Source: an uncultured Rhizobium sp. (GTDB lineage Bacteria; Pseudomonadota; Alphaproteobacteria; Rhizobiales; Rhizobiaceae). From it: 49,399 nt of DNA. The stretch covers positions 1 to 49,399 of the forward strand of contig CAMFIF010000026.1 in assembly GCA_945952415.1 (NCBI GenBank), written 5' to 3'. The translations under genes were made by a program, and so were the position numbers. Of this stretch, positions 7,228 to 17,470 are shown piece after piece. The first letter of the stretch is position 1. Each line of letters opens with the position of its first letter. A model generated the notes under the pieces. That model was not told where the DNA came from. It worked only from the letters and a program-made list of their open reading frames with translations, and did no database searches.

Positions 7228-9437
7228 GCGATGCGACCGACGATCTGTTCGGCGGGCCTGCCCCGATCGCCACGCGTGTCGTGCCCGTCATGGTGCCCAT
7301 GCCGGCGCCGCGCCCCTATTCCTACGCCGTTCCTGCCGACATGGACGTGGTGCCTGGGTCGATCGTGCAGGTGCCGCTTGGCCCGCGCCAGGTGTTCGGC
7401 GTGGTCTGGGACGGGGACCCGGCCGATCAGGTCGATCCGCGCAAGCTGCGGCCGATCACCCAGGTCTTCGATTGCCCGCCACTTGCCGAGAAGCACCGGC
7501 GCTTTCTGGAATGGGTGGCCAATTACACGCTTTCGCCGCCGGGCCTGGTGGTGCGCATGGCTCTCCGCGCTCCGGCGGGGTTCGATCCGGAGCCGATGGT
7601 GGAGGGATTGCGCTATACGGGACATGCTCCGGAGCGCATGACAGCCGCGCGGAAGCGGGTTCTGGAACTCGCGGAGGACGGCCTTTCCTGGACGCGGTCC
7701 GGCCTTGCCCATGCAGCTTGGACATCGACAAGCGTGATCGACGGTCTTGCCCAGCAGGGGGTCTTCGAGACGGTGTTCATCGCCCCGCCCCCCGTCGTGC
7801 CTCCGCCCGATCCCGAATACATCCCGTCGCGGCTCGAGGGTGCCCAGGCAGAGGCGGCCAACGAGCTTCTCGAGGAGGTCCGGGCCGGCGCCTTCAGCGT
7901 GTCGTTGATGGACGGCATTACCGGGTCCGGCAAGACGGAGGTCTATTTCGAGGCCATTGCCGAAACACTGAGGCAGGGCAGGCAGGTGCTGATCCTGCTG
8001 CCGGAAATCGCCCTGACCGCCAGTTTTCTGGAACGGTTCCAGGACAGGTTCGGGGCAAAGCCCGCAGAGTGGCATTCGGATCTCGCCCCCCGTACTCGCG
8101 AAAGAGTGTGGCGCCAGACGGCAACGGGGGATGTGCGCGTGGTGGCCGGCGCCCGCTCGGCCCTCTTTCTGCCCTTTGAAAATCTAGGGCTCATCATCGT
8201 CGACGAGGAGCATGACCCGGCCTACAAGCAGGAGGACCGGGTCTTCTACAATGCCCGGGACATGGCGGTGGTGCGCGGGCACATCGGCGGTTTTCCGGTC
8301 ATCCTCGTTTCGGCAACGCCTTCCGTCGAAAGCCAGGTCAACGGTCTTTCGGGGCGCTACCGGCCCATACACCTGCCTGTCCGCTTCGGAGAGGCAGCCC
8401 TGCCGGACCTGCATCTCGTCGACATGCGGCGGCACCCGCCGGAGCGAGGCGGCTTTCTCTCGCCGGTGCTGCTGAGGGGCGTGGCCAAGACCATCGCCAA
8501 GGGGGAACAGGCGCTGCTTTTCCTCAACCGGCGCGGTTATGCGCCGCTGACGCTCTGCCGGGTTTGCGGCCATCGCTTCCAGTGCCCGCAATGCTCGAGC
8601 TGGCTGGTGGAGCACCGGTTTCGCGGCCAGATCCAGTGTCATCAGTGCGGCTATCAGGAAAAGACGCCAGAATGCTGCCCGGAATGCGGCACCTTCGACC
8701 ATCTCGTCGCTTGCGGTCCGGGCGTGGAACGGATCGCGGAAGAGGTGGAAAAGCATTTTCCCGACGCCCGTACCATCGTGCTGTCCTCCGACCTGCTCGG
8801 GGGCGTCAAGCGGCTGCGGCTGGAACTCGAAGCCATTGCCAAGGGCGAGGCGGATATCGTCATCGGCACCCAGCTGGTGGCGAAGGGGCACAATTTTCCG
8901 CTGATGTCCCTTGTTGGCATCGTGGATGCGGACCTCGGTCTTGCCAATGGCGATCCGCGCGCGGCGGAGCGCACCTTTCAGCTCCTCTCCCAGGTGACCG
9001 GCCGCGCCGGCCGCTCTGGTCTCAAGAGCCATGGCCTGCTGCAAACCTATCAGCCGCAGCATCCGGTCATGCAGGCAATCGTTTCCGGCGATGCCCATGC
9101 CTTCTACGAACGGGAAATCGGCGAGCGGGAAAGGGCAAAGCTGCCGCCCTTCGGCCGCCTCGCCTCGATCATCGTCTCCGCCGATAGCCGGGGGGATGCG
9201 GAAACCCATGCGCGGGGCCTGCGACAGGCCGCGCCCGATATGGGAGGGATTGCCGTGCTCGGGCCTGCCGAAGCGCCGCTTGCGCTGATCCGTGGCCGGC
9301 ATCGCTTCCGCCTCCTTGTCCACGGCCCCCGGCAGGCGGATATGCAAACCTATCTGAAGACCATGATTGCCAATGGGCCGCGGGAACGGGGCTCGGTTCA
9401 CGTGCAGATCGATATCGACCCCCAGAGCTTCCTCTGA
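7224..9437 (+). CDS. priA: Primosomal protein N' (replication restart helicase PriA)
   Basis: A 737-residue 3'-5' DNA helicase that recognises stalled forks and reloads the replisome. The N-terminal DNA-binding domain covers about residues 1-190. The helicase has Walker A GITGSGKT (231-238) and DEEH (327-330). The zinc-binding insert has paired cysteines at 445/448, 454/457, 472/475 and 485/488. Helicase motifs V and VI (GTQLVAKGHNFP, QVTGRAGRSG) follow. Length and all motifs are normal. The start overlaps the stop of the upstream ATPase by four bases, and no other start is needed. A small membrane protein gene follows after 114 bases without a clear terminator. Confidence 0.96.
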   Translation: MSDATDDLFGGPAPIATRVVPVMVPMPAPRPYSYAVPADMDVVPGSIVQVPLGPRQVFGVVWDGDPADQVDPRKLRPITQVFDCPPLAEKHRRFLEWVANYTLSPPGLVVRMALRAPAGFDPEPMVEGLRYTGHAPERMTAARKRVLELAEDGLSWTRSGLAHAAWTSTSVIDGLAQQGVFETVFIAPPPVVPPPDPEYIPSRLEGAQAEAANELLEEVRAGAFSVSLMDGITGSGKTEVYFEAIAETLRQGRQVLILLPEIALTASFLERFQDRFGAKPAEWHSDLAPRTRERVWRQTATGDVRVVAGARSALFLPFENLGLIIVDEEHDPAYKQEDRVFYNARDMAVVRGHIGGFPVILVSATPSVESQVNGLSGRYRPIHLPVRFGEAALPDLHLVDMRRHPPERGGFLSPVLLRGVAKTIAKGEQALLFLNRRGYAPLTLCRVCGHRFQCPQCSSWLVEHRFRGQIQCHQCGYQEKTPECCPECGTFDHLVACGPGVERIAEEVEKHFPDARTIVLSSDLLGGVKRLRLELEAIAKGEADIVIGTQLVAKGHNFPLMSLVGIVDADLGLANGDPRAAERTFQLLSQVTGRAGRSGLKSHGLLQTYQPQHPVMQAIVSGDAHAFYEREIGERERAKLPPFGRLASIIVSADSRGDAETHARGLRQAAPDMGGIAVLGPAEAPLALIRGRHRFRLLVHGPRQADMQTYLKTMIANGPRERGSVHVQIDIDPQSFL

Positions 9438-9551
9438 CGCTCCTGCGGACTCCGTTCGAAGAGAGCTGCAAACAGCCTCGGAAGGCGGATTCCCTTTCTG
9501 CGAAACGCATGGCATAACCCCCCGGTTTCAACCGTGATTTTGGGGGCGGAG

Positions 9552-9938
9552 ATGGAATTTGCACTGCCGGTCGAGATGGGAGAGCAGCTGGCCTTCGGCG
9601 CTGCCGCCTTCACGGCCCTTCTGGGTCTCATGATGCTGCTTGCGCCGGGCTTTTCGCTCCGGGTGCTCGGTTTTGAGCGGCCGGAAGGGACGACCGCACC
9701 CTATTCGGAAATGCGCTCCACGCTGGGCGGCTTCTATTTCGGTGCCGGTCTCTCCGCCATTCTGGTCGCTCAGCCTTTCGTCTATTTCGCCATGGGTGCG
9801 GCATTTGCACTCGCCGCCTTCGGACGCATACTGTCGATTCTTTCGGATCGGGGAAATACACCTCGCAATTATATATTCCTGGTTGTACAAATCGTTTTGA
9901 GTGTGCTCCCGCTGGGCTATTTTTTCGGTTTCTTCTGA
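9552..9938 (+). CDS. Small integral membrane protein (DUF4345-like)
   Basis: A 128-residue, very hydrophobic protein with four predicted membrane segments (about 12-32, 55-75, 78-95, 103-127). The arrangement, with a conserved-looking SEMRSTLGGFYFGAGL block after the first helix, resembles the DUF4345 family; I am not certain of that. No catalytic motif is visible. ATG 9552 has GGGGCGGAG directly upstream, which is rather close; a GTG at 9534 (six more residues) and an ATG at 9576 are alternatives. It may be read through from priA or have its own promoter. Function unknown. Confidence 0.7.
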   Translation: MEFALPVEMGEQLAFGAAAFTALLGLMMLLAPGFSLRVLGFERPEGTTAPYSEMRSTLGGFYFGAGLSAILVAQPFVYFAMGAAFALAAFGRILSILSDRGNTPRNYIFLVVQIVLSVLPLGYFFGFF

Positions 9939-10207
9939 GATCGCGTCTCTTGCCTGGGGCCGTTGGGCGCCCAGGGAAGCGGCCCGTCACGTCCCGAAAA
10001 TGCCGAGAGAAAGGCCGCTTTCGGCCATTAGAATGCGTTACGCGTGTTGCGAGTCCTGATCTCCTATGCTAGACGGACCGCGAATTAAGGAAAGCGCAAG
10101 AAAGCAATCTTGTCTTTCTTGGGGAAAATTGAAGCGATTTCAAGGCGATACGCCTACCCTTCAGGGGTGGTCGGATTCCTGGATCAAAATCAGGGAAATT
10201 TGGGGCC
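9939..10207 (+). promoter_or_regulatory. Leader and promoter region of the atp operon
   Basis: This 269-base gap holds no convincing gene. A weak terminator-like hairpin GGCCG-CTTT-CGGCC lies around 10013-10027. A possible promoter is TTGCGA (10047-10052), 17 bases, TAGACG (10070-10075); the match is poor. Two perfect inverted repeats lie just before atpH: CAAGAAAG (10097-10104) with CTTTCTTG (10114-10121), and TTGAA (10129-10133) with TTCAA (10139-10143). Both would be in the transcript or over its start, and could act as operators or as leader structure. Confidence 0.5.
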
Positions 10208-10768
10208 GTGGCAGACACATCCCAGCTGAATTCTGGCGTCGCAGAACGCTATGCTTCCTCGCTGTTCGAGCTCGCGCTCGAGGCCGGCGCCGTTGCCGAA
10301 ACCGGCAAGGATCTGGACCGCGTTCAGGCCATGCTTGACGAAAGCACCGATCTGAGGCGTCTGGTGGAAAGCCCGGTCTTCACGGCCGAGGACCAGACGA
10401 AGGCACTCGTCGCGCTTGCCGGCAAGGCTGGCCTTGGCGCGCTGACGACCAATTTCCTCAAGGTGGTTGCCGGCAACCGCCGTCTCTTTGCCCTTCAGGG
10501 CATGATCCGCTCCTACCGGGTGATTGCCGCCCGTCACCGGGGCGAAGTTTCCGCCGAGGTCACCTCGGCTCATGCGCTGTCGCCAGCGCAGGAAAGCGAA
10601 TTGAAGGCGGCGCTGAAGGGCGTCACCGGAAAGGACGTCACCGTGAATGTCACGGTTGATCCGTCGATCCTCGGTGGTCTGATCGTGAAGGTCGGTTCGC
10701 GTCAGATCGATACGTCGCTTCGCACCAAACTCTCTACCCTTAAGCTTGCACTGAAAGAGGTTGGCTGA
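10208..10768 (+). CDS. atpH: F1 ATP synthase subunit delta
   Basis: A 186-residue delta (OSCP) subunit, which links the F1 head to the F0 b-subunit stalk. The N-terminal helical domain begins [15 protein letters not shown] and the conserved C-terminal region [19 protein letters not shown] lies near residues 140-160. Translation starts at GTG 10208, preceded by GGGGCC. It is the first gene of atpHAGDC; its TGA shares one base with the atpA ATG (TGATG). F0 genes are absent from the window, as is normal for alphaproteobacteria, where they form a separate operon. Confidence 0.95.
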   Translation: MADTSQLNSGVAERYASSLFELALEAGAVAETGKDLDRVQAMLDESTDLRRLVESPVFTAEDQTKALVALAGKAGLGALTTNFLKVVAGNRRLFALQGMIRSYRVIAARHRGEVSAEVTSAHALSPAQESELKAALKGVTGKDVTVNVTVDPSILGGLIVKVGSRQIDTSLRTKLSTLKLALKEVG

Positions 10769-12297
10769 TGGATATCCGCGCCGCGGAAATTTCCGCAATT
10801 CTGAAAGATCAAATCAAAAATTTCGGCAAAGAGGCTGAGGTCTCGGAAGTCGGCCAGGTGCTCTCCGTCGGTGACGGTATCGCCCGCGTTTACGGTCTGG
10901 ACAATGTCCAGGCCGGTGAAATGGTGGAATTCCCCGGCGGCATCCGTGGCATGGCGCTGAACCTCGAAGCCGACAATGTCGGCGTCGTTATCTTCGGTTC
11001 GGACCGTGACATCAAGGAAGGCGACACCGTCAAGCGGACTGGCGCCATCGTAGACGTGCCGGTCGGTCCGGAACTGCTCGGCCGCGTCGTTGACGCCCTC
11101 GGCAACCCGATCGATGGCAAGGGTCCGATCAACGCGACCCGCCGCGCCCGAGTGGACGTGAAGGCTCCGGGCATCATTCCGCGCAAGTCGGTTCATGAGC
11201 CGATGTCGACCGGCCTCAAGGCCATCGACGCCCTCATCCCGGTTGGCCGTGGCCAGCGCGAGCTCGTCATCGGCGACCGTCAGACCGGCAAGACCGCCAT
11301 CATCCTGGATGCCTTCCTGAACCAGAAGCCGATCCACGACAATGGCCCGGAAAACGACAAGCTGTTCTGCGTCTACGTGGCCGTCGGCCAGAAGCGTTCG
11401 ACCGTTGCACAGTTCGTGAAGGTGCTCGAAGAGCGCGGCGCACTGAAGTACTCGATCGTCGTTGCCGCGACCGCTTCCGACCCGGCCCCGATGCAGTTCC
11501 TGGCGCCGTTCGCTGGCTGCGCCATGGGTGAGTACTTCCGCGATAACGGCATGCATGCCCTGATCGCCTATGACGACCTGTCCAAGCAGGCCGTCGCCTA
11601 CCGCCAGATGTCGCTGCTGCTGCGCCGTCCGCCGGGCCGCGAAGCCTATCCGGGTGACGTCTTCTACCTGCATTCCCGCCTTCTCGAGCGCGCTGCAAAG
11701 CTCAATGACGAGAACAAGGCCGGTTCGCTGACCGCTCTGCCGGTCATCGAAACCCAGGGTAACGACGTTTCGGCCTTCATCCCGACCAACGTGATCTCGA
11801 TCACCGACGGCCAGATCTTCCTTGAAACGGACCTGTTCTACCAGGGTATCCGTCCGGCCGTGAACGTCGGTCTGTCGGTTTCCCGCGTGGGCTCCTCGGC
11901 CCAGATCAAGGCGATGAAGCAGGTTGCCGGCTCGATCAAAGGTGAACTCGCCCAGTATCGCGAAATGGCCGCCTTCGCCCAGTTCGGTTCGGACCTCGAC
12001 GCTGCAACGCAGCGCCTTCTGAACCGCGGTGCACGCCTGACCGAACTCCTGAAGCAGCCGCAGTTCTCGCCGCTGAAGACGGAAGAACAGGTCGCCGTGA
12101 TCTTCGCCGGCGTGAACGGCTACCTCGACAAGATCGCCGTGAACCAGGTTGGCAAGTTCGAACAGGGCCTGCTGTCCTACCTCCGCTCCGAAGGAGCTTC
12201 GATCCTCGAAACGATCCGCTCGGAAAAGGCTATCAGCGACGATACCAAGGCAAAGCTCAAGGCTGCGCTCGACTCGTTCGCCAAGTCTTTCGCCTGA
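10768..12297 (+). CDS. atpA: F1 ATP synthase subunit alpha
   Basis: A 509-residue non-catalytic nucleotide-binding subunit of the F1 hexamer. The P-loop is GDRQTGKT (169-176). The conserved alpha signature [14 protein letters not shown], with the arginine finger Arg, lies near residue 368-380. Length is typical. It is coupled to atpH by a one-base overlap. Codon use is biased toward C-ending codons more strongly than in flanking metabolic genes, as expected for a highly expressed gene. The next gene atpG starts 29 bases downstream after an AAGGACGG site. Confidence 0.98.
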   Translation: MDIRAAEISAILKDQIKNFGKEAEVSEVGQVLSVGDGIARVYGLDNVQAGEMVEFPGGIRGMALNLEADNVGVVIFGSDRDIKEGDTVKRTGAIVDVPVGPELLGRVVDALGNPIDGKGPINATRRARVDVKAPGIIPRKSVHEPMSTGLKAIDALIPVGRGQRELVIGDRQTGKTAIILDAFLNQKPIHDNGPENDKLFCVYVAVGQKRSTVAQFVKVLEERGALKYSIVVAATASDPAPMQFLAPFAGCAMGEYFRDNGMHALIAYDDLSKQAVAYRQMSLLLRRPPGREAYPGDVFYLHSRLLERAAKLNDENKAGSLTALPVIETQGNDVSAFIPTNVISITDGQIFLETDLFYQGIRPAVNVGLSVSRVGSSAQIKAMKQVAGSIKGELAQYREMAAFAQFGSDLDAATQRLLNRGARLTELLKQPQFSPLKTEEQVAVIFAGVNGYLDKIAVNQVGKFEQGLLSYLRSEGASILETIRSEKAISDDTKAKLKAALDSFAKSFA

Positions 12298-12326
12298 TCG
12301 GGTCTCAAGCCAAGGACGGATAACGG

Positions 12327-14668
<2,342 letters not shown>

Positions 14669-14683
14669 TCTTCTCGGGCATGA

Positions 14684-14707
14684 GGCGCGCGGTTTCGGTC
14701 GCGCGCC
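14684..14707 (+). other. GC-rich hairpin between atpD and atpC
   Basis: Perfect 8-base stem GGCGCGCG (14684-14691) with CGCGCGCC (14700-14707) around an 8-base loop, followed by CATTTTCG. The T-run is short, so this may be a partial terminator or an mRNA-stabilising element that sets the ratio of atpC to atpD transcript. It sits in a 93-base gap, the longest inside the operon. Confidence 0.6.
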
Positions 14708-14761
14708 CATTTTCGCGCCGCCTCCGGCGTGTTGAATTTGACCAATCGAAAGTGAACCGTC

Positions 14762-15169
14762 ATGGCTGACAATTTCAATTTTGAGCTCGTGTCTCCGGAG
14801 CGGCTGCTTCTGTCCGAAAAGGTCAGCGAAGTGGTCATCCCGGCCACCGAAGGCGAAATGACCGTTCTGGCGAACCACGCTCCGACCATGACGACCATCA
14901 AGCCGGGCGTCGTGTCGGTCAAGGATGCGGCCGGCAAGGTCAGCCGCTACGTGGTGTTCGGCGGTTTTGCAGATATCCTGCCCACCGGTTGCACCCTGCT
15001 TGCTGAATCGGCCATTGCGCTGAATGAAATGAACAAGGCTGCCCTCGATGCCCGCATCGAAGCCGCACGTGCGGATGTTGCGAATGCCTCTAACGACGAA
15101 CACAAGTCTAAGCTCGAGCAGTTCCTGAACGAACTGACACAGCTTAACGGCATCGTCGTTCCGGCCTGA
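14762..15169 (+). CDS. atpC: F1 ATP synthase subunit epsilon
   Basis: A 135-residue epsilon subunit, which couples rotation and restrains ATP hydrolysis. The N-terminal beta-sandwich contains VSPERLLLSEKVSEVVIPATEGEM and the GVV..G..Y.V.GGFADI pattern; the two short C-terminal helices follow (about residues 90-135, rich in Ala, Glu, Asn). No good ribosome site is visible directly before ATG 14762 (GTGAACCGTC), which is unusual for this operon. It is the last gene; a perfect terminator follows 26 bases after the stop. Confidence 0.95.
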   Translation: MADNFNFELVSPERLLLSEKVSEVVIPATEGEMTVLANHAPTMTTIKPGVVSVKDAAGKVSRYVVFGGFADILPTGCTLLAESAIALNEMNKAALDARIEAARADVANASNDEHKSKLEQFLNELTQLNGIVVPA

Positions 15170-15194
15170 TTGTACGGCAAGCGAACGAACAGGA

Positions 15195-15218
15195 AGCGGC
15201 CTCCGGGCCGCTTTTTTT
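15195..15218 (+). terminator. Rho-independent terminator of the atp operon
   Basis: Perfect stem AGCGGCC (15195-15201) with GGCCGCT (15206-15212), loop TCCG, then TTTTTTT (15212-15218). Its last base abuts the stop codon of the convergent lysR gene. Confidence 0.92.
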
Positions 15219-16135
15219 CATTTCGGCCCTTGCTGAAGCAGGGCATCGTGCAGGGCGCTGACAGCAGGGCCGACCTCCCGCCCCCGCGGCAGACCGAGAT
15301 AGTAGCCAAAGCCCGTATTCAGGCTTTGCGAGCCGAGGGCAACCAGCCGGCCTTCCTCCAGATGGCGCGCGATCAGCGCCCGGCTGCCAAGGGCCACCCC
15401 ATCGCCGGAAAGGGCTGCGTTGATCGCCAGCGCATAGGTGGAGAAGGAGAAGCGCGGCGGGGGCACCGGCCCCTTCAGAGGATTGCCAATCCGCCCGAAC
15501 CATTGCCGGAACGAGATCCAGTGGGCATTGAAGCGCTCGTAATCGATGAGGCCGAGCGCGGCGATCTCGTCCGCCGAAAGATCCGGCGCTCTCGGCATGA
15601 GATCGCCGAGGCAGGTGGGAGAAGCGACCGGAACCAGGTCCTCCGGGAACAGCAATGTCAGGTGCCACCGCGGATGTTCGCCGGTCGAATAGAGGATCAC
15701 CAGGTCATTGGTCTCGGATGCGAGTTCAGTCGGACTGTCTGTCGTCATCAGGCGCAGGCTGACCGCGGGGTTGTCCTTCGAAAAGCGACGAAGGCGCTCC
15801 CCGAGCCAGAGATGGGAGACCGATCCACTTGCCGCGAGCGACACGACCTCGGAGCGGGCGCTGCGGAAGGGCTCCAGGCTTTCTTCCAGATACTCGAGCG
15901 TCGAGCGGATGCGAATGGACAGACGTTCGCCGGACGGGGTGAGGGCCAGGTTCTTGCCCTTGCGGGTAAAGAGCGGCGCGCCCAGTTCCTCTTCCAGAAG
16001 CTTGATCCGGCGGCTGACCGCGGCCTGTGTGATGTTCAGCTCACGCCCCGCCCGGCTGAAATTCATGTGCCGGCAGGCGGCATCGAAGACCCGAAAGGCT
16101 TCGAGGGGAATATGGTCGAGTAGGGCAGAGGGCAC
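15218..16135 (-). CDS. LysR family transcriptional regulator (GcvA-like)
   Basis: A 305-residue LysR regulator. The N-terminal winged helix-turn-helix (about residues 10-70) reads AFRVFDAACRHMNFSRAGRE then NITQAAVSRRIKLLEEELG, the GcvA-subgroup pattern; the rest is the effector-binding domain. I place the start at GTG 16135, not at the in-frame ATG 16162: GGAG (16143-16146) lies 7-8 bases before the GTG, whereas the ATG has no ribosome site and lies at about the predicted transcription start. It is divergent from the alcohol dehydrogenase gene and probably controls it and the following two genes. The effector is unknown. Confidence 0.85.
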   Translation of the reverse strand: MPSALLDHIPLEAFRVFDAACRHMNFSRAGRELNITQAAVSRRIKLLEEELGAPLFTRKGKNLALTPSGERLSIRIRSTLEYLEESLEPFRSARSEVVSLAASGSVSHLWLGERLRRFSKDNPAVSLRLMTTDSPTELASETNDLVILYSTGEHPRWHLTLLFPEDLVPVASPTCLGDLMPRAPDLSADEIAALGLIDYERFNAHWISFRQWFGRIGNPLKGPVPPPRFSFSTYALAINAALSGDGVALGSRALIARHLEEGRLVALGSQSLNTGFGYYLGLPRGREVGPAVSALHDALLQQGPK

Positions 16136-16146
16136 TGACGCATCTC

Positions 16147-16163
16147 CATGATCTGAGATCATG
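16147..16163. promoter_or_regulatory. Putative LysR operator (17-base perfect palindrome)
   Basis: CATGATCT-G-AGATCATG is perfectly symmetric and contains the T-N11-A pattern of LysR-type binding sites (AT-N11-AT). It covers the inferred start of lysR transcription, the usual position for autorepression, and lies about 80-100 bases upstream of the divergent adh start codon. Confidence 0.55.
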
Positions 16164-16192
16164 AATATAGCCGAGAAAAGAACCTATTTGAA
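16164..16192 (-). promoter_or_regulatory. Predicted promoter of the lysR gene
   Basis: Minus-strand -35 TTCAAA (16192-16187), 17-base spacer, -10 TATATT (16169-16164). Transcription would begin near 16157, giving a leader of about 22 bases to the GTG start. Read from sequence only. Confidence 0.45.
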
Positions 16193-16245
16193 TAACTGAA
16201 ATTGTGATGCACTCTCCGCGCAGCCAAACGCAGAAGAGACACACT

Positions 16246-17388
16246 ATGCAATTCTCGACCTCCTTTATCCCTGAAATCCGCTTCGCGCCCGGCGCAGCGA
16301 ACCAGATTGCCGCAGCTGCCCTTGCCCTGTCGGCAAGCGGCAAGATTGCCATCGTCATGGACGGATTTCTCGCAACCTCCGGACTCGGCGACCGTCTCGC
16401 CGCCGAACTCAAGGCCGGCGGTGCTGATGCGGTGATCTATTCCGGCTTTTCCGGTGAACCGAAGCTTGCCCATGTGGAGGCTGCAAGCGAAGCGGCGCGC
16501 GGTGCGGATGTCATGATCGGTATCGGCGGCGGTTCGGCGCTCGACATTGCCAAGGTGGCTGCTTGCTGTGCGGCTTCAGGCGAGAACCCGATGCATTATG
16601 CCCTGGCCGCCAATCCCCTGCCGAAGAATCCGCTGAAGAAGATCCTCGTTCCCACCACGGCGGGCACGGGCTCGGAAACCTCCGCCACCTGCATCTTTGC
16701 CGGTCCGGATGGCAAGAAGCTCTGGGTCTGGGGCGCGGAAACGAAGGCCGATCTGGTGATCCTCGATCCAGCGCTTACCACGTCTCTCCCGGCCAATCTC
16801 ACCGCCTGGTGCGGGCTCGATGCCTTTGTACACGCCTTCGAGGCGTCCACCAACCGCAACACCCACGCGGGTGGCCAGTTCTACGGGCACCGCGCCATGG
16901 AACTGCTGGTCGCCCATCTGGAGACCGCCATTCGCGAGCCGCATGATCTCAACGCGCGCGGCGCGGTGCTGCTCGGATCCTGCTATGCGGGGGTCGCGAT
17001 CGACAATTGCGGCACGGCCATTGCTCACAATATCAGCCATGCGCTGGCAGGCCTTGCGCCTGTTCACCATGGTCTCGCAACCGCGCTTGGGTTCGAACAG
17101 ACCCTTCCCTGGCTTGTCGGAGCGAATACGCCCGAGCTTCAGGCCGCTGCAAAGGCCTGCGGCGCAACCGATGCCGCCTCGCTGCCCGCGCTGATCACCG
17201 CCTGGATGGATCGCTGCGGTTTCGAGCGCCGGCTGCCGGCTGCCTTTGCAGGCCTGACCGCGGAAGATCTCGCCCGCGAGATGAAGGCGCCCGAAAACCA
17301 GCCCATGCGCCGCTCCACCGTGCGCGAGGTGAGCGATGCGGATATCGACCGCATGGCCGCCGACATGATGGCGCTGCCGTGGTCCTGA
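16246..17388 (+). CDS. Iron-containing (group III) alcohol dehydrogenase
   Basis: A 380-residue metal-dependent NAD(P) alcohol dehydrogenase. The NAD-binding GGGSALD is at 94-100 and the family signature PTTAGTGSE at 136-144. Predicted metal ligands are Asp192, His196, His261 and His275, matching by spacing those of FucO. The protein probably interconverts an alcohol and an aldehyde; the next gene could oxidise the aldehyde. I chose ATG 16246 over the upstream GTG at 16204, which would add 14 non-conserved residues; AGAAGAGA lies upstream of it. Divergent from lysR; 82 bases before the aldehyde dehydrogenase gene. The substrate is not evident. Confidence 0.9.
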   Translation: MQFSTSFIPEIRFAPGAANQIAAAALALSASGKIAIVMDGFLATSGLGDRLAAELKAGGADAVIYSGFSGEPKLAHVEAASEAARGADVMIGIGGGSALDIAKVAACCAASGENPMHYALAANPLPKNPLKKILVPTTAGTGSETSATCIFAGPDGKKLWVWGAETKADLVILDPALTTSLPANLTAWCGLDAFVHAFEASTNRNTHAGGQFYGHRAMELLVAHLETAIREPHDLNARGAVLLGSCYAGVAIDNCGTAIAHNISHALAGLAPVHHGLATALGFEQTLPWLVGANTPELQAAAKACGATDAASLPALITAWMDRCGFERRLPAAFAGLTAEDLAREMKAPENQPMRRSTVREVSDADIDRMAADMMALPWS

Positions 17389-17470
17389 GTGAGCATAAAC
17401 GATTGACCGGAATGATCTGCCTGCCGACCCCGACGAGACGTGCAGGCGAAGAGACGAGGAAGAGGTTTGC

